The notes below the pieces were generated by a model. It was not told the DNA's origin. It ran no database searches and was given only the letters and a program-made list of their open reading frames with translations. A stretch of 64,000 bases of DNA from Erwinia persicina NBRC 102418 (GTDB taxonomy: Bacteria; Pseudomonadota; Gammaproteobacteria; Enterobacterales; Enterobacteriaceae): positions 186,001 to 250,000 of the forward strand of contig NZ_BCTN01000005.1 in NCBI RefSeq assembly GCF_001571305.1, in the 5' to 3' direction. This document shows, one piece after another, positions 12,313 through 21,318 of this stretch. The translations under genes were made by a program, and so were the position numbers. Each line of letters starts with the position of its first letter. Positions within the stretch are counted from its first letter, which is position 1.

Positions 12313-13677
12313 ATGAGCCATAGCGATACTATCGTCGCACAGGCGACGCCTCCGGGCCGTGGGGGAGTCGGTATTCTGCGTGTTTCCGGTAGCAAAGCTG
12401 CCGACGTCGCGCAGCTGCTACTGGGCAAAGTGCCAAAGCCACGCTACGCCGACTACCTGCCTTTCCGCGATGCTGACGGCAGCACGCTGGACCAGGGGAT
12501 CGCACTGTGGTTCCCAGGCCCGAACTCATTTACCGGTGAAGACGTGCTGGAATTGCAGGGCCACGGTGGCCCGGTGATCCTCGATCTGCTGCTGAAGCGT
12601 ATTGTCACACTGCCCGGGCTGCGTATCGCTAACCCGGGGGAGTTTTCCGAGCGTGCCTTCCTCAATGACAAGCTGGACCTGGCCCAGGCAGAGGCGATTG
12701 CCGACCTGATTGATGCCAGTTCAGAGCAGGCCGCACGTTCTGCGGTCAACTCGCTGCAGGGCGTTTTCTCCGCGCGCGTCAATCATCTGGTGGAAGCACT
12801 CACTCACCTGCGGATCTATGTCGAGGCTGCCATCGACTTTCCGGACGAGGAGATCGACTTCCTTTCTGACGGCAAAATCGAGGCACAGCTGCATCAGGTG
12901 ATCGCCGACCTGGAGAGTGTGCGCGCTGAAGCCCGTCAGGGCAGCCTGCTGCGCGAAGGGATGAAAGTGGTGATTGCCGGCCGCCCTAATGCCGGTAAAT
13001 CCAGCCTGCTGAACGCACTGGCCGGACGCGAAGCGGCGATCGTCACCGATATTGCCGGGACAACCCGCGATGTGCTGCGTGAGCATATTCATATAGACGG
13101 CATGCCGCTGCATATTATTGATACCGCAGGACTGCGCGAAGCCGGTGACGAAGTTGAGCGCATCGGCATCGAACGAGCCTGGAATGAGATTGAACAGGCC
13201 GACCGGGTGCTGTTTATGGTCGATGGCACTACCACCGGCGAAACAGAGCCCGCCGCTATCTGGCCAGACTTTATCGCCCGTTTACCGCCAGCGTTACCGA
13301 TTACGGTTGTACGTAATAAAGCGGACATGACCGGCGAGGTGCTGGGGATTGAGGAAGTAAATGGTCACTCACTTATTCGCCTTTCTGCCCGGACCGGTGA
13401 TGGCATAGACGTACTGCGTGACCACCTGAAACAGAGCATGGGTTTCTCAGGCAATATGGAAGGCGGCTTTCTGGCCCGTCGTCGCCATCTGCAGGCACTT
13501 GAGTTAGCAGCCACTCACTTACAGCAGGGCAAAGACCAGCTACTAGGTGCATGGGCGGGTGAATTACTGGCAGAAGAGCTGCGGCTGGCGCAGCAGTCGC
13601 TGAGTGAGATCACGGGAGAGTTCAGCTCCGATGATCTGCTGGGGCGTATTTTCTCAAGTTTCTGTATCGGGAAGTAA
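12313..13677 (+). CDS. mnmE: tRNA uridine-5-carboxymethylaminomethyl modification GTPase MnmE
   Basis: MnmE, with MnmG (encoded at 41013-42902), modifies U34 of several tRNAs. The 454-residue protein has the N-terminal formyl-THF-binding domain, a helical domain and an inserted G domain: G1 GRPNAGKS, G3 DTAG, G4 NKAD. It ends in the invariant FCIGK with the catalytic Cys. ATG at 12313 ([10 protein letters not shown]) is used, as in E. coli; an in-frame upstream ATG lies inside the terminator hairpin. Confidence 0.97.
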   Translation: MSHSDTIVAQATPPGRGGVGILRVSGSKAADVAQLLLGKVPKPRYADYLPFRDADGSTLDQGIALWFPGPNSFTGEDVLELQGHGGPVILDLLLKRIVTLPGLRIANPGEFSERAFLNDKLDLAQAEAIADLIDASSEQAARSAVNSLQGVFSARVNHLVEALTHLRIYVEAAIDFPDEEIDFLSDGKIEAQLHQVIADLESVRAEARQGSLLREGMKVVIAGRPNAGKSSLLNALAGREAAIVTDIAGTTRDVLREHIHIDGMPLHIIDTAGLREAGDEVERIGIERAWNEIEQADRVLFMVDGTTTGETEPAAIWPDFIARLPPALPITVVRNKADMTGEVLGIEEVNGHSLIRLSARTGDGIDVLRDHLKQSMGFSGNMEGGFLARRRHLQALELAATHLQQGKDQLLGAWAGELLAEELRLAQQSLSEITGEFSSDDLLGRIFSSFCIGK

Positions 13678-13746
13678 CGCATCTGCAAAATCGCTCTATT
13701 GCACCAGCAATCTGTCCATAAAGAGTGACAATAGTCCTAAAAAGAC

Positions 13747-13766
13747 CCTGAGAATGGATTCTCAGG
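13747..13766. other. Perfect inverted repeat downstream of mnmE
   Basis: CCTGAGAAT/ATTCTCAGG arms with a 2-nt centre, 69 nt after the mnmE stop. A possible mnmE transcript-end hairpin, but no T-tract follows. Immediately downstream, 13777-13790 is a 14-bp perfect palindrome (TAAGAATATTCTTA) in the yieE promoter region that could be an operator. Confidence 0.4.
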
Positions 13767-13833
13767 TGTAATTTGATAAGAATATTCTTACAATAACAGC
13801 GATGATTATCCGACCATTTTCACGGAGCGACAG

Positions 13834-14583
13834 ATGGCAAGTCATTTTGCACGTTGGGCTCTCGCCCACACACGAACCCGGGTACACCGACTCCCACTGC
13901 AAATAGTAGAGCACGCTAACCGATTCTCTGAGAAACGGCGCGCTCGTTATCTGGCTGCCCGTACCTTGCTGGCAGAGCTAATGCAACGCGTATATGGGAT
14001 GCCCACGCTTCCGGAGTTGATCACCACGGCCAACGGACGCCCCTGTTTTGCCGACCCAGACCTGCCGGATTTCAGCTTTGCCTATGCCGGCAGTATGGTT
14101 GGCGTGGTGCTGGCGGAAGAAGGCGGACGGGCCGGGCTGGATATGGAAATTGTTCGTGCGCACAGTCGCCAGACGATGGAGTACCATTTCAAGTGCCTCT
14201 CCTCCGGTGAGAAGGCGTGGATTAACGCCCAAAACGATGCTATTGAAGCTTCAACGCAACTCTGGACGCTGCGCCAGAGCATCCTTAAGCTCACCGGTGA
14301 AGGTGAAGGGCAAGATGGGAGCAGTTCTCTGCGTTTACACCCGGCCTCCGGACGAATGCGCTCGGTGACCTGGCCTGATATTCACGCCTTGTGTGATGTT
14401 GAGCCGTTACTGGTCTGGTCCTGTGCATTATCGCCAGGGACAGACAGATTGCGCCTGTGGGAATATAACGAGAATGAAGGGTGGGAATCGTTACGCGATT
14501 TGAACATCAGTGCTCAGAATCTGGGGCCACGTACGTTACGTCTGACGAGCATACCGACAGAAAAACAGCTCAACTACTCCTGA
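13834..14583 (+). CDS. yieE: YieE-like phosphopantetheinyl transferase-fold protein, probably degenerate
   Basis: A 249-residue protein of the Sfp/AcpT fold, similar to E. coli YieE, which occupies the same mnmE-yieE-adeP-yieH context. The metal-binding motif GLDMEIVR is intact. The usual SH motif before it is replaced by FAYAG, and the usual W-x-x-K-E-(A/S)-x-x-K motif reads WTLRQSILK, with the key Glu replaced by Gln. Canonical carrier-protein phosphopantetheinylation is therefore doubtful. No siderophore, fatty-acid or polyketide genes lie nearby. The homology is confident; the function is not known. Confidence 0.8.
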   Translation: MASHFARWALAHTRTRVHRLPLQIVEHANRFSEKRRARYLAARTLLAELMQRVYGMPTLPELITTANGRPCFADPDLPDFSFAYAGSMVGVVLAEEGGRAGLDMEIVRAHSRQTMEYHFKCLSSGEKAWINAQNDAIEASTQLWTLRQSILKLTGEGEGQDGSSSLRLHPASGRMRSVTWPDIHALCDVEPLLVWSCALSPGTDRLRLWEYNENEGWESLRDLNISAQNLGPRTLRLTSIPTEKQLNYS

Positions 14584-14589
14584 CAGAGA

Positions 14590-14617
14590 TGACGGGTCGC
14601 GTTTCCGCTCCCCGTCA
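14590..14617. terminator. Hairpin between convergent yieE and adeP
   Basis: A 7-bp stem TGACGGG/CCCGTCA with a 14-nt loop in the 40-bp gap between convergent genes. There is no T-run on either strand, so it is a weak terminator candidate at best. Confidence 0.35.
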
Positions 14618-14623
14618 GCCAGA

Positions 14624-15937
14624 TTAATGTGCGTCGACGAAGGCAATTTTCAGGACAAACAGTAGTGCCACCACCACCACGCACGGGCTGATTTCACGCC
14701 AGCGACCGGTTCCCAGCTTCATCACGCAGTAAGAGATAAAGCCCAGAGCAATCCCTTCCGTAATTGAGAAACTGAACGGCATCATTGCCGCAGTAACAAA
14801 TGCCGGTACCGCTTCGGTCAGATCATCCCATTTTACGCGCGACAGACTGGAGGTCATCAGAACCCCCACATAAATCAGCGCACCCGCTGCCGCGTAAGCA
14901 GGCACCATGCCTGCCAGCGGTGACAGGAACATCACCAGCAGGAACAGGACACCGGTCACTACCGCCATTAATCCCGTGCGGCCGCCGACAGAAACACCGG
15001 ATGAGCTTTCGATATAGGCGGTGACGGAAGAGGTGCCGATAAAGGAACCGGCGACGGAACTGATGCTGTCGACGTACAGCGCCTGTTTCATACGGGGAAA
15101 CTTACCGTTCTCATCAGTCAGGCCTGCTTTATCAGTTACGCCAATCAGCGTCCCGGAGGAGTCAAACAGGTTTACCAGCATAAAGGAGAAGATAATCCCT
15201 GCCATACCGATGTTAAGCGAATCCTTCAGGTTGACCTGCCCCAGCACCGAGGTCACCGCCGGTGGCGCAGAAAAGATCCCCGTGTACTTCACGTCACCGA
15301 TGGCCAGGCCAATACCAGTAGTCACCACGATCGACACCAGCACCGCAGCATGGATATTGCGTGAGGCGAGAATAGCGATAATAAAGAAGCCCAGCGCACC
15401 CAGCAGCACGCTGTGAGAGGTGAGGTTGCCCACCGACACCAGCGTCGCTTCATTGGCCACAATGATGCCTGCATTTTTCAGCCCCATCATGGCGATAAAC
15501 AGGCCAATACCGGCGGTGATCCCCACTCGCAGGCTCAACGGGATATTGGCGATCATCCAGTAGCGCACACGGAAAATCGTCAGCAGCAGCAGGCCAACAG
15601 CGCCCCAGAAAATCGCCCCCATACCGATCTGCCATGAAATACCCATCGCACCAACCACCACAAAGGCAAAGAAGGCGTTCAGACCCATTGCCGGAGCCAG
15701 TGCAACCGGCAGATTCGCCACCAGGCCCATCAAAATACTGCCAAAGGCGGCAATCAGACAGGTCGTCACAAAGACGGCCTGAGTATCCATGCCTGCCACG
15801 CCCAGAATCTGGGGGTTAACAAAAACGATGTAGACCATCGTCAGGAACGTAGTGAAACCAGCAATCACCTCAGTACGTACGGTGGTGCCATGCTCCTGCA
15901 ATTTAAAAATCCGTTGTAACAGACCGGGATTCGTCAT
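14624..15937 (-). CDS. adeP: Adenine permease (NCS2/AzgA-like)
   Basis: A 437-residue integral membrane protein that imports adenine by proton symport, strongly similar to E. coli AdeP (YieG/PurP). Conserved blocks include the N-terminal FKLQEHGTTVRTE, LAPAMGLNAFFAF and SFIGTSSVTAYIESSSGV, with about 12-14 hydrophobic segments. ATG at 15937 (MTNPGLLQ) gives the family length; the longer open frame upstream has no homology. It is convergent with yieE and divergent from yieH, with a PurR-like palindrome in the shared upstream region. Confidence 0.95.
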   Translation of the reverse strand: MTNPGLLQRIFKLQEHGTTVRTEVIAGFTTFLTMVYIVFVNPQILGVAGMDTQAVFVTTCLIAAFGSILMGLVANLPVALAPAMGLNAFFAFVVVGAMGISWQIGMGAIFWGAVGLLLLTIFRVRYWMIANIPLSLRVGITAGIGLFIAMMGLKNAGIIVANEATLVSVGNLTSHSVLLGALGFFIIAILASRNIHAAVLVSIVVTTGIGLAIGDVKYTGIFSAPPAVTSVLGQVNLKDSLNIGMAGIIFSFMLVNLFDSSGTLIGVTDKAGLTDENGKFPRMKQALYVDSISSVAGSFIGTSSVTAYIESSSGVSVGGRTGLMAVVTGVLFLLVMFLSPLAGMVPAYAAAGALIYVGVLMTSSLSRVKWDDLTEAVPAFVTAAMMPFSFSITEGIALGFISYCVMKLGTGRWREISPCVVVVALLFVLKIAFVDAH

Positions 15938-16021
15938 TATGTGTTTCCAGAACGGAGAAAAGTTGTCGGCCGATATCCTACCCCAAAATTCAGACGTTGG
16001 GATATTGATCACGCGGTTTTT

Positions 16022-16037
16022 TCGCAACCGATTGCGC
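16022..16037. promoter_or_regulatory. Candidate PurR operator upstream of adeP
   Basis: TCGCAACCGATTGCGC matches the PurR consensus ACGCAAACGTTTGCGT at 12 of the 14 inner positions. It lies 85-100 bp upstream of the adenine permease start. PurR control of purine permeases is known in E. coli; binding here is inferred. Confidence 0.5.
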
Positions 16038-16182
16038 TGTTTTTATCGTCTGATCACTACCGTTAACCGGAATTGACGCTGCTGACCGTGAAAAACAGGA
16101 GAGGTACGATCAATAATCGAAATGTCCCCCGCCTTCACGTTACTATCCGTTATCAGCCCATCAGAACTTATAAGGAAGCAGG

Positions 16183-16845
16183 ATGTCAGTGGAATGCATT
16201 TTTTTTGATTGTGACGGTACGCTGGTCGACAGTGAAATGCTCTGTACTCAGGCATACGTCAACACCTTCGCGGAGTTTGGTGTCACGCTGTCGTTGCAGG
16301 AGATGTTCGAGAAATACAAAGGCGTGAAGCTGTATGACATCATCGCCGACGTCTGCCAGCAGCATCAGCTCACGGCCTCTGTGGAGGTACTTGAACCCGC
16401 CTATCGCCGGGAAGTGGCCCGTCTGTTTGAACGTGAACTGAAACCGATTGCGGGAGCTAAAGCCTTACTGGAAAAAGTGAGCGTGCCGATGTGTGTTGTC
16501 TCCAACGGTACGGTTCCCAAAATGGAACATTCGCTTGGTCTGACCGGGATGCGCACCTTCTTCGGCGATCGCCTGTACAGTGGTTACGATATCGGACACT
16601 GGAAGCCAGAACCGGCGCTGATGTTCCATGCAGCCCGGGAGATGGGGGTCGCGATTGAGCACTGCATCCTGGTGGATGACTCTGAAGCCGGGGCAAAGGC
16701 CGGCATTGCGGCCGGGATCCCGGTATTCTATTACTGCGTCGATGCCCATAACCCGCCCCTCGATCATCCGCTAGTAACGGTATTTAACGATATGGCACAG
16801 CTACCCGGGCTGTGGCAGGCGCGCGGCTGGCAACTGACCCGCTGA
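16183..16845 (+). CDS. yieH: HAD-family phosphatase, 6-phosphogluconate phosphatase-like
   Basis: A 220-residue HAD-superfamily phosphatase closely similar to E. coli YieH, reported to hydrolyse 6-phosphogluconate. HAD motifs: I, FFDCDGTLVDSE (residues about 6-17, nucleophile Asp); II, VVSNGT; III, Lys in HWKPEP; IV, LVDDSEAG. The C-terminal WQARGWQLTR matches the E. coli protein. AAGGAAG precedes the ATG. It is divergent from adeP, as in E. coli. Confidence 0.92.
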   Translation: MSVECIFFDCDGTLVDSEMLCTQAYVNTFAEFGVTLSLQEMFEKYKGVKLYDIIADVCQQHQLTASVEVLEPAYRREVARLFERELKPIAGAKALLEKVSVPMCVVSNGTVPKMEHSLGLTGMRTFFGDRLYSGYDIGHWKPEPALMFHAAREMGVAIEHCILVDDSEAGAKAGIAAGIPVFYYCVDAHNPPLDHPLVTVFNDMAQLPGLWQARGWQLTR

Positions 16846-16867
16846 GTACAGTCACGCGAATGATCGG

Positions 16868-16938
16868 ACACTCCTGTATTTTTCATCGTCACGCGGCCGA
16901 ACACCATCAGCCTGGCCCGCGTTACTACTCCGGAGTGT
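16868..16938. repeat. Nested imperfect inverted repeat (71 bp)
   Basis: Outer arms ACACTCC (16868-16874) and GGAGTGT (16932-16938) enclose inner arms ACGCGGCC (16891-16898) and GGCCCGCGT (16914-16922). It lies between the convergent yieH and PapI-like genes. It could be a small palindromic element or a two-way transcript end. Confidence 0.4.
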
Positions 16939-16995
16939 TAGCCCTGGCAGACTGTTCCACCCGTTGTTCAGGTGATGCTCATCAGGGGTAAAAAA

Positions 16996-17277
16996 CTAAG
17001 CGCTGTTATTTTTGTTGATATACCAACGCAGTGACTTCAACAGCAGGGAAGAGTGTTTAATCACTTTTCCCTCGGCTACCAGTTGGAGAAGCAGAGTGCG
17101 GGTAATATAAATGCTCTCACCGCAGCTGTCCGCTAAATCCCGGGTTTTAGGCCAAACCTCCGGCTGCTGTAAGGCCCCTCCCTCTCCCCGTCTGGCGTCA
17201 ATCTCGCTACAAATTAACGATAACTGATGTAGCATTTGACATTTTTTTTGCGCTACCGGTGTTTTTTTTATTCTCAT
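16996..17277 (-). CDS. PapI/FaeA-like winged-helix regulator
   Basis: A 93-residue protein that looks like a FaeA/PapI-family fimbrial phase-variation regulator. The helix-turn-helix is about residues 45-73 (WPKTRDLADSCGE, then IYITRTLLLQLVAEGKVI), followed by a short wing. AGGAGG lies 11 nt before the ATG at 17277. No fimbrial gene lies in the window: downstream is the convergent yieH, upstream a NusG-like gene in the same orientation. The region is visibly AT-rich compared with its neighbours, suggesting horizontal acquisition. The family call rests on the HTH pattern and is moderate. Confidence 0.6.
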   Translation of the reverse strand: MRIKKTPVAQKKCQMLHQLSLICSEIDARRGEGGALQQPEVWPKTRDLADSCGESIYITRTLLLQLVAEGKVIKHSSLLLKSLRWYINKNNSA

Positions 17278-17383
17278 ATCTATCAGATCCTCCTTTTACC
17301 TGGCGTCTAAAAAGCATCACGAAATGAATAAAAAAAACAATCAACAGTATTAACACACCGATATAATATGAATATTATTTTAA

Positions 17384-17857
17384 TTATTCGACACGGTTCA
17401 GCCTTATTTCTGACATAATCATTTCATGCAAAAAAGAGAGTAACCCATAACTGTTGCCATCTTTTATTTTTTGCAGTCTTTCTTCCATTTTCATCAGATT
17501 ATGGTCTTTTTTAATCTGACTGACAGGCAAGCTATTATTGTTAAAGGCTCTTCTCATCAATGCTTCAATCAGGCTTTGCGGTAAGGGCCGGGGTTCACGG
17601 CCAAACTTGACTATATAACTGACCCCTGGCAAGGCATTTATCCTGGCGGTATTGATGAGGTCAGCGTCAATGTTAACGAACAGATAAGGAGGAAACATCG
17701 GCTCAACGCTGGCCCTGATGTGTTGAGAACCTGCGCCATTTTTTTTGCGCGTCATCATCGGACAAAAGGTGGTAGCTCCTATTTTTTCCAGCGACTCCTC
17801 AGCCTGTTCCATGCGTCCATACTTACAAAAAATTAAATACCAACCACTTACTGTCAT
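17384..17857 (-). CDS. Specialised NusG/RfaH paralogue lacking a KOW domain
   Basis: A 157-residue protein. Residues 1 to about 100 are an NGN domain resembling RfaH: GWYLIFCKYGRMEQAEESL, the central EPMFPPYLFVN and GVSYIVKFG. The remaining 57 or so residues (NNNSLPVSQIKKDHN... to SEIRLNRVE) are charged and predicted helical, and lack the glycine-rich KOW barrel of NusG and RfaH. The start at 17857 (MTVSGWYLIF) has AAGGA upstream. It probably binds RNA polymerase as an antiterminator but could not contact S10 or Rho through KOW. It is 106 nt upstream of the PapI-like gene. Confidence 0.75.
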   Translation of the reverse strand: MTVSGWYLIFCKYGRMEQAEESLEKIGATTFCPMMTRKKNGAGSQHIRASVEPMFPPYLFVNIDADLINTARINALPGVSYIVKFGREPRPLPQSLIEALMRRAFNNNSLPVSQIKKDHNLMKMEERLQKIKDGNSYGLLSFLHEMIMSEIRLNRVE

Positions 17858-18129
17858 GCAGCCTGTTCCTTCATTATCCTGCCCCAGCAATATCAGCAGG
17901 CAGGCTCCGCCAAAACCTGACCATTATCATGGCAAGACAGAGTACAAAAATATTTTTAATAGTGATGGTGAATAACGGCTATATCTCAGGAGGATGCGGG
18001 CAGAGATCGCCCCTTCGCTGAAAACAGTCTGCCACCTTGCGGGGGGTAACGTTAACCAGTTTCTTTTAGGCTGTAAACAACAATAAATGTTCAAAAAGCG
18101 TTAATGGGAATAATTTATCGATATTTTAT

Positions 18130-18297
18130 ATGCATAACACTGATAAAAGCGACCTGATCACCCATATGGCCAGTTATATAAAAAATAATAAATCGCAAAA
18201 ATTAATTATGCGCCATGTTTGTTGTAATGTTTTTATTTGTAAACATTACACAGAAGGAGGAGAAGAACGGGTCAGATCAGGTCGGTGTACTCAATAA
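18130..18297 (+). CDS. Possible 55-residue protein, AraC/MarA-like N-terminal remnant?
   Basis: An open frame beginning MHNTDKSDLITHMASYIKNN and ending at TAA 18297. The pattern DLITHMxxYIxxN...LxMxxVCC...KHY loosely recalls the first helices of the MarA/SoxS DNA-binding domain, but the rest of such a domain is missing. No good ribosome binding site is visible. It may be chance or a gene relic. Confidence 0.2.
   Translation: MHNTDKSDLITHMASYIKNNKSQKLIMRHVCCNVFICKHYTEGGEERVRSGRCTQ
18223..18250. promoter_or_regulatory. Perfect 10-bp-arm inverted repeat
   Basis: TGTAATGTTT and AAACATTACA separated by 8 bp. It has the size and symmetry of a dimeric-repressor operator, in an AT-rich gap between accessory genes. 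No T-tract on either strand supports a terminator. Confidence 0.35.
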
Positions 18298-18338
18298 TAC
18301 GATCGCAGAGAAAAGGATGACGCGGGCGTATTGTCTTT

Positions 18339-18372
18339 GTCGTCCTGCGCGGTGACTCCCGCACAGGACGAC
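18339..18372 (-). terminator. Hairpin at the 3' end of the MFS gene
   Basis: A 9-bp stem GTCGTCCTG/CAGGACGAC, with extra GC pairs inside, 7 nt past the MFS stop. In minus-strand sense only a weak U-rich stretch follows. Confidence 0.5.
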
Positions 18373-18378
18373 GGTCGG

Positions 18379-19617
18379 TCAGCCTATCGCCCCCAGAACA
18401 TCGTCATTGCTCTGCTTTTTCGGCAGCAGGAACAGCGTGGCAACGATATCCAGCACGTAGATCAGGGCCAGCAGCGTAATCGCAGCAGCAAACGACCACT
18501 GGCTCACCAGCAGGCCAATCACCAGCGGACCAAAGCCCCCCACGCCCCGCCCCAGATTAAACAGAACGTTCTGCGCCGTGGCGCGGACTTTTACCGGATA
18601 GGTATCCGAGATGAGCGCACCATAGCCACCTATCATCCCGTTAACAAACATCCCCATCAGTGCGCCGGTAAAGAGCATTACCGCTGGGTCTTGCAACTGG
18701 GCATACACCACCACCATCACCACGGCACCGACCTGATAGATCAGGAAAATTTTCCAGCGCGCAAAGCGATCGGCCAGCAGGCCAAACAGCCAGATACCGA
18801 AGGTCATACCGACTACCGTTACCGCCGTCCACAGCCCGGATTTGGTCAGGGAAAAGCCAAACGTCGTGGAGAGGTAGCTTGGCATCCAGATCATCAGGCC
18901 ATAGTAACCAAAGTTTTGTACTGAACAGAGGATGAAAATGCCGATGCTGGCTTTTGTGGTCGCCACATCGGCAAACAGCAGCTTAATACGGGCAGAGAAT
19001 GACAGCCCCTGATTGACGTCCACATGTTCGGTGAAGGCATCCGGCTCCCCCATACCGCGGCGAATAACAAACGATGCCAGCGCAGGCAGGAGCCCGACCA
19101 GAAACATACCGCGCCAGCCGATAATATCCAGCAGAAGCGGGGTGATAAATGCCGCCATCAGTACGCCCAGCTGCCAGCCCATGCCGACCCACGCCGAGGC
19201 ACGGTTGCGCTTATTAGCAGGCCAGACCTCGGCAATCAGTGCCATGCCGATGCCGAACTCACCGCCCAGCCCCATTCCGGCCAGGGTACGGTAAGCCAGC
19301 AGATCCCAGTATCCCTGCGCCACCGCGCACAGCCCGGTAAAGACAGAAAACATCAAAATAGTGAACGTCAGGACGCGGATACGGCCAAACCGATCGCTGA
19401 TATGGCCAAAAATAATGCCCCCCAGCACTGCACCGATTAGGGTCCAGGTCACCAGCGAACCGGCCTGTGAAGGGTTTAACGCCAGAGACAGGCTGATCGC
19501 AGGCAGCATAAAGCCGAGGATCAGCAGATCAAAACCGTCCATTGCATAGCCGCTGACCGCAGCAACCATCGCCTTTCCTGGCGTAACGCTGCGTTTATCC
19601 GGGGAGGAAACTGACAT
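18379..19617 (-). CDS. MFS transporter, organic-acid type
   Basis: A 412-residue major facilitator with 12 hydrophobic segments, resembling the sialate and aromatic-acid:H+ symporter families. The N-terminal signature SGYAMDGFDLLILGFMLP (residues about 21-38), the loop motif GHISDRFGRIRV and the second half-repeat LLADRFARWK are visible. The substrate cannot be assigned. It stands alone: its 3' end faces the AT-rich patch and its 5' end lies 135 bp from the phoU stop, with both genes on the minus strand. It has no E. coli counterpart at this position. Confidence 0.85.
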   Translation of the reverse strand: MSVSSPDKRSVTPGKAMVAAVSGYAMDGFDLLILGFMLPAISLSLALNPSQAGSLVTWTLIGAVLGGIIFGHISDRFGRIRVLTFTILMFSVFTGLCAVAQGYWDLLAYRTLAGMGLGGEFGIGMALIAEVWPANKRNRASAWVGMGWQLGVLMAAFITPLLLDIIGWRGMFLVGLLPALASFVIRRGMGEPDAFTEHVDVNQGLSFSARIKLLFADVATTKASIGIFILCSVQNFGYYGLMIWMPSYLSTTFGFSLTKSGLWTAVTVVGMTFGIWLFGLLADRFARWKIFLIYQVGAVVMVVVYAQLQDPAVMLFTGALMGMFVNGMIGGYGALISDTYPVKVRATAQNVLFNLGRGVGGFGPLVIGLLVSQWSFAAAITLLALIYVLDIVATLFLLPKKQSNDDVLGAIG

Positions 19618-19717
19618 GCTTTACTGACCTTTTCATAAGAATTTTGCCGCAAGTATAAGTAGGACGGTGCGCGGTATCCAGACGAAAAAGTAATGAGGTG
19701 AATGCAGGGGGGAGGTA

Positions 19718-19743
19718 AGGCGTGCCGCAATCCGGGCACGCCT
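19718..19743 (-). terminator. Hairpin downstream of phoU
   Basis: A 9-bp stem AGGCGTGCC/GGCACGCCT with an 8-nt loop, 9 nt beyond the phoU stop. No strong U-tract, so termination efficiency is uncertain. Confidence 0.5.
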
Positions 19744-19752
19744 CAGCAGATC

Positions 19753-20490
19753 TTAACCGGGATTATTTTCGCCGCTGTCGTCACCGGTCAGCAGTTTATC
19801 CAGCTGGTCACCACCGACGTGACGGAAATCCTGGCCTTTCACGAAGTAGAAGATAATTTCACAAATGTTCTGGCAGCGGTCACCGATGCGCTCGATAGCA
19901 CGGGCGCAGAACAGCGCCGTCAGCACGCTGGGGATGGTGCGCGGGTCTTCCATCATATAGGTCATCAGCTGACGGACGATGCCCTCATACTCCTGGTCAA
20001 CTTTCTTATCTTCACGATAGATTTCTACCGCCGCATTGAGATCCATACGCGCGAAGGCGTCCAGTACGTCGTGCAGCATCTGGATCGTGTGATGGCCCAT
20101 CGACTCCAGGCTCACCAGCAGCGGCTGGTGCTGCTGCGTGAACTTCTCCAACGCGGTACGACAAATCTTCTCGGCCACATCACCGATACGTTCCAGCTCG
20201 GAGATAGTTTTGATGATTGCCATCACCAGACGTAAATCGCTGGCGGTCGGCTGACGTTTGGCGATGATGCGCACGCAGGCTTCATCAATCTCCACTTCCA
20301 TCATGTTGACCTTGTGATCGCCTTCAATCACTTTATTCGCCAGCTCGCCATCCTGGTTGTGCATCGCAGTGATGGCATCCGTCAGCTGCTGCTCAACCAT
20401 GCCGCCCATGGTCATCACCTGGGTGCGGATGTGCTCCAACTCGGCGTTAAACTGGCCGGAGATGTGTTTGTTCAGATTCAAGCTATCCAT
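19753..20490 (-). CDS. phoU: Phosphate-specific transport system accessory protein PhoU
   Basis: PhoU relays the state of the Pst transporter to the PhoR sensor and represses the Pho regulon under phosphate excess. The 245-residue all-helical protein begins [19 protein letters not shown] and contains the repeated metal-binding helices [10 protein letters not shown] and [10 protein letters not shown]. It is the last gene of pstSCAB-phoU, 17 nt after pstB. Confidence 0.97.
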   Translation of the reverse strand: MDSLNLNKHISGQFNAELEHIRTQVMTMGGMVEQQLTDAITAMHNQDGELANKVIEGDHKVNMMEVEIDEACVRIIAKRQPTASDLRLVMAIIKTISELERIGDVAEKICRTALEKFTQQHQPLLVSLESMGHHTIQMLHDVLDAFARMDLNAAVEIYREDKKVDQEYEGIVRQLMTYMMEDPRTIPSVLTALFCARAIERIGDRCQNICEIIFYFVKGQDFRHVGGDQLDKLLTGDDSGENNPG

Positions 20491-20507
20491 TGTATTCTCC
20501 AGTCAAC

Positions 20508-21299
<792 letters not shown>

Positions 21300-21318
21300 C
21301 TACCGCCGCGCTGCTCAA

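Larger units (their letters stand above)
17858..18378. other. AT-rich intergenic region
   Basis: 521 bp, strongly AT-rich in its middle (about 18060-18250). It holds a possible 55-codon frame (18130-18297), a perfect 10-bp-arm inverted repeat (18223-18250) and the end hairpin of the MFS gene (18339-18372). The NusG-like promoter must lie near its left end; I could not place it. Confidence 0.6.

Noticed and set aside
13777-13790. A Fur box at the 14-bp palindrome upstream of yieE
   Set aside because: TAAGAATATTCTTA does not match the GATAAT-based Fur consensus well enough, and yieE is probably not a siderophore PPTase.
17384-17857. Calling the NusG-like gene rfaH
   Set aside because: It lacks the KOW domain and the RfaH C-terminal sequence, and lies in an accessory patch; it is a paralogue and not RfaH itself.
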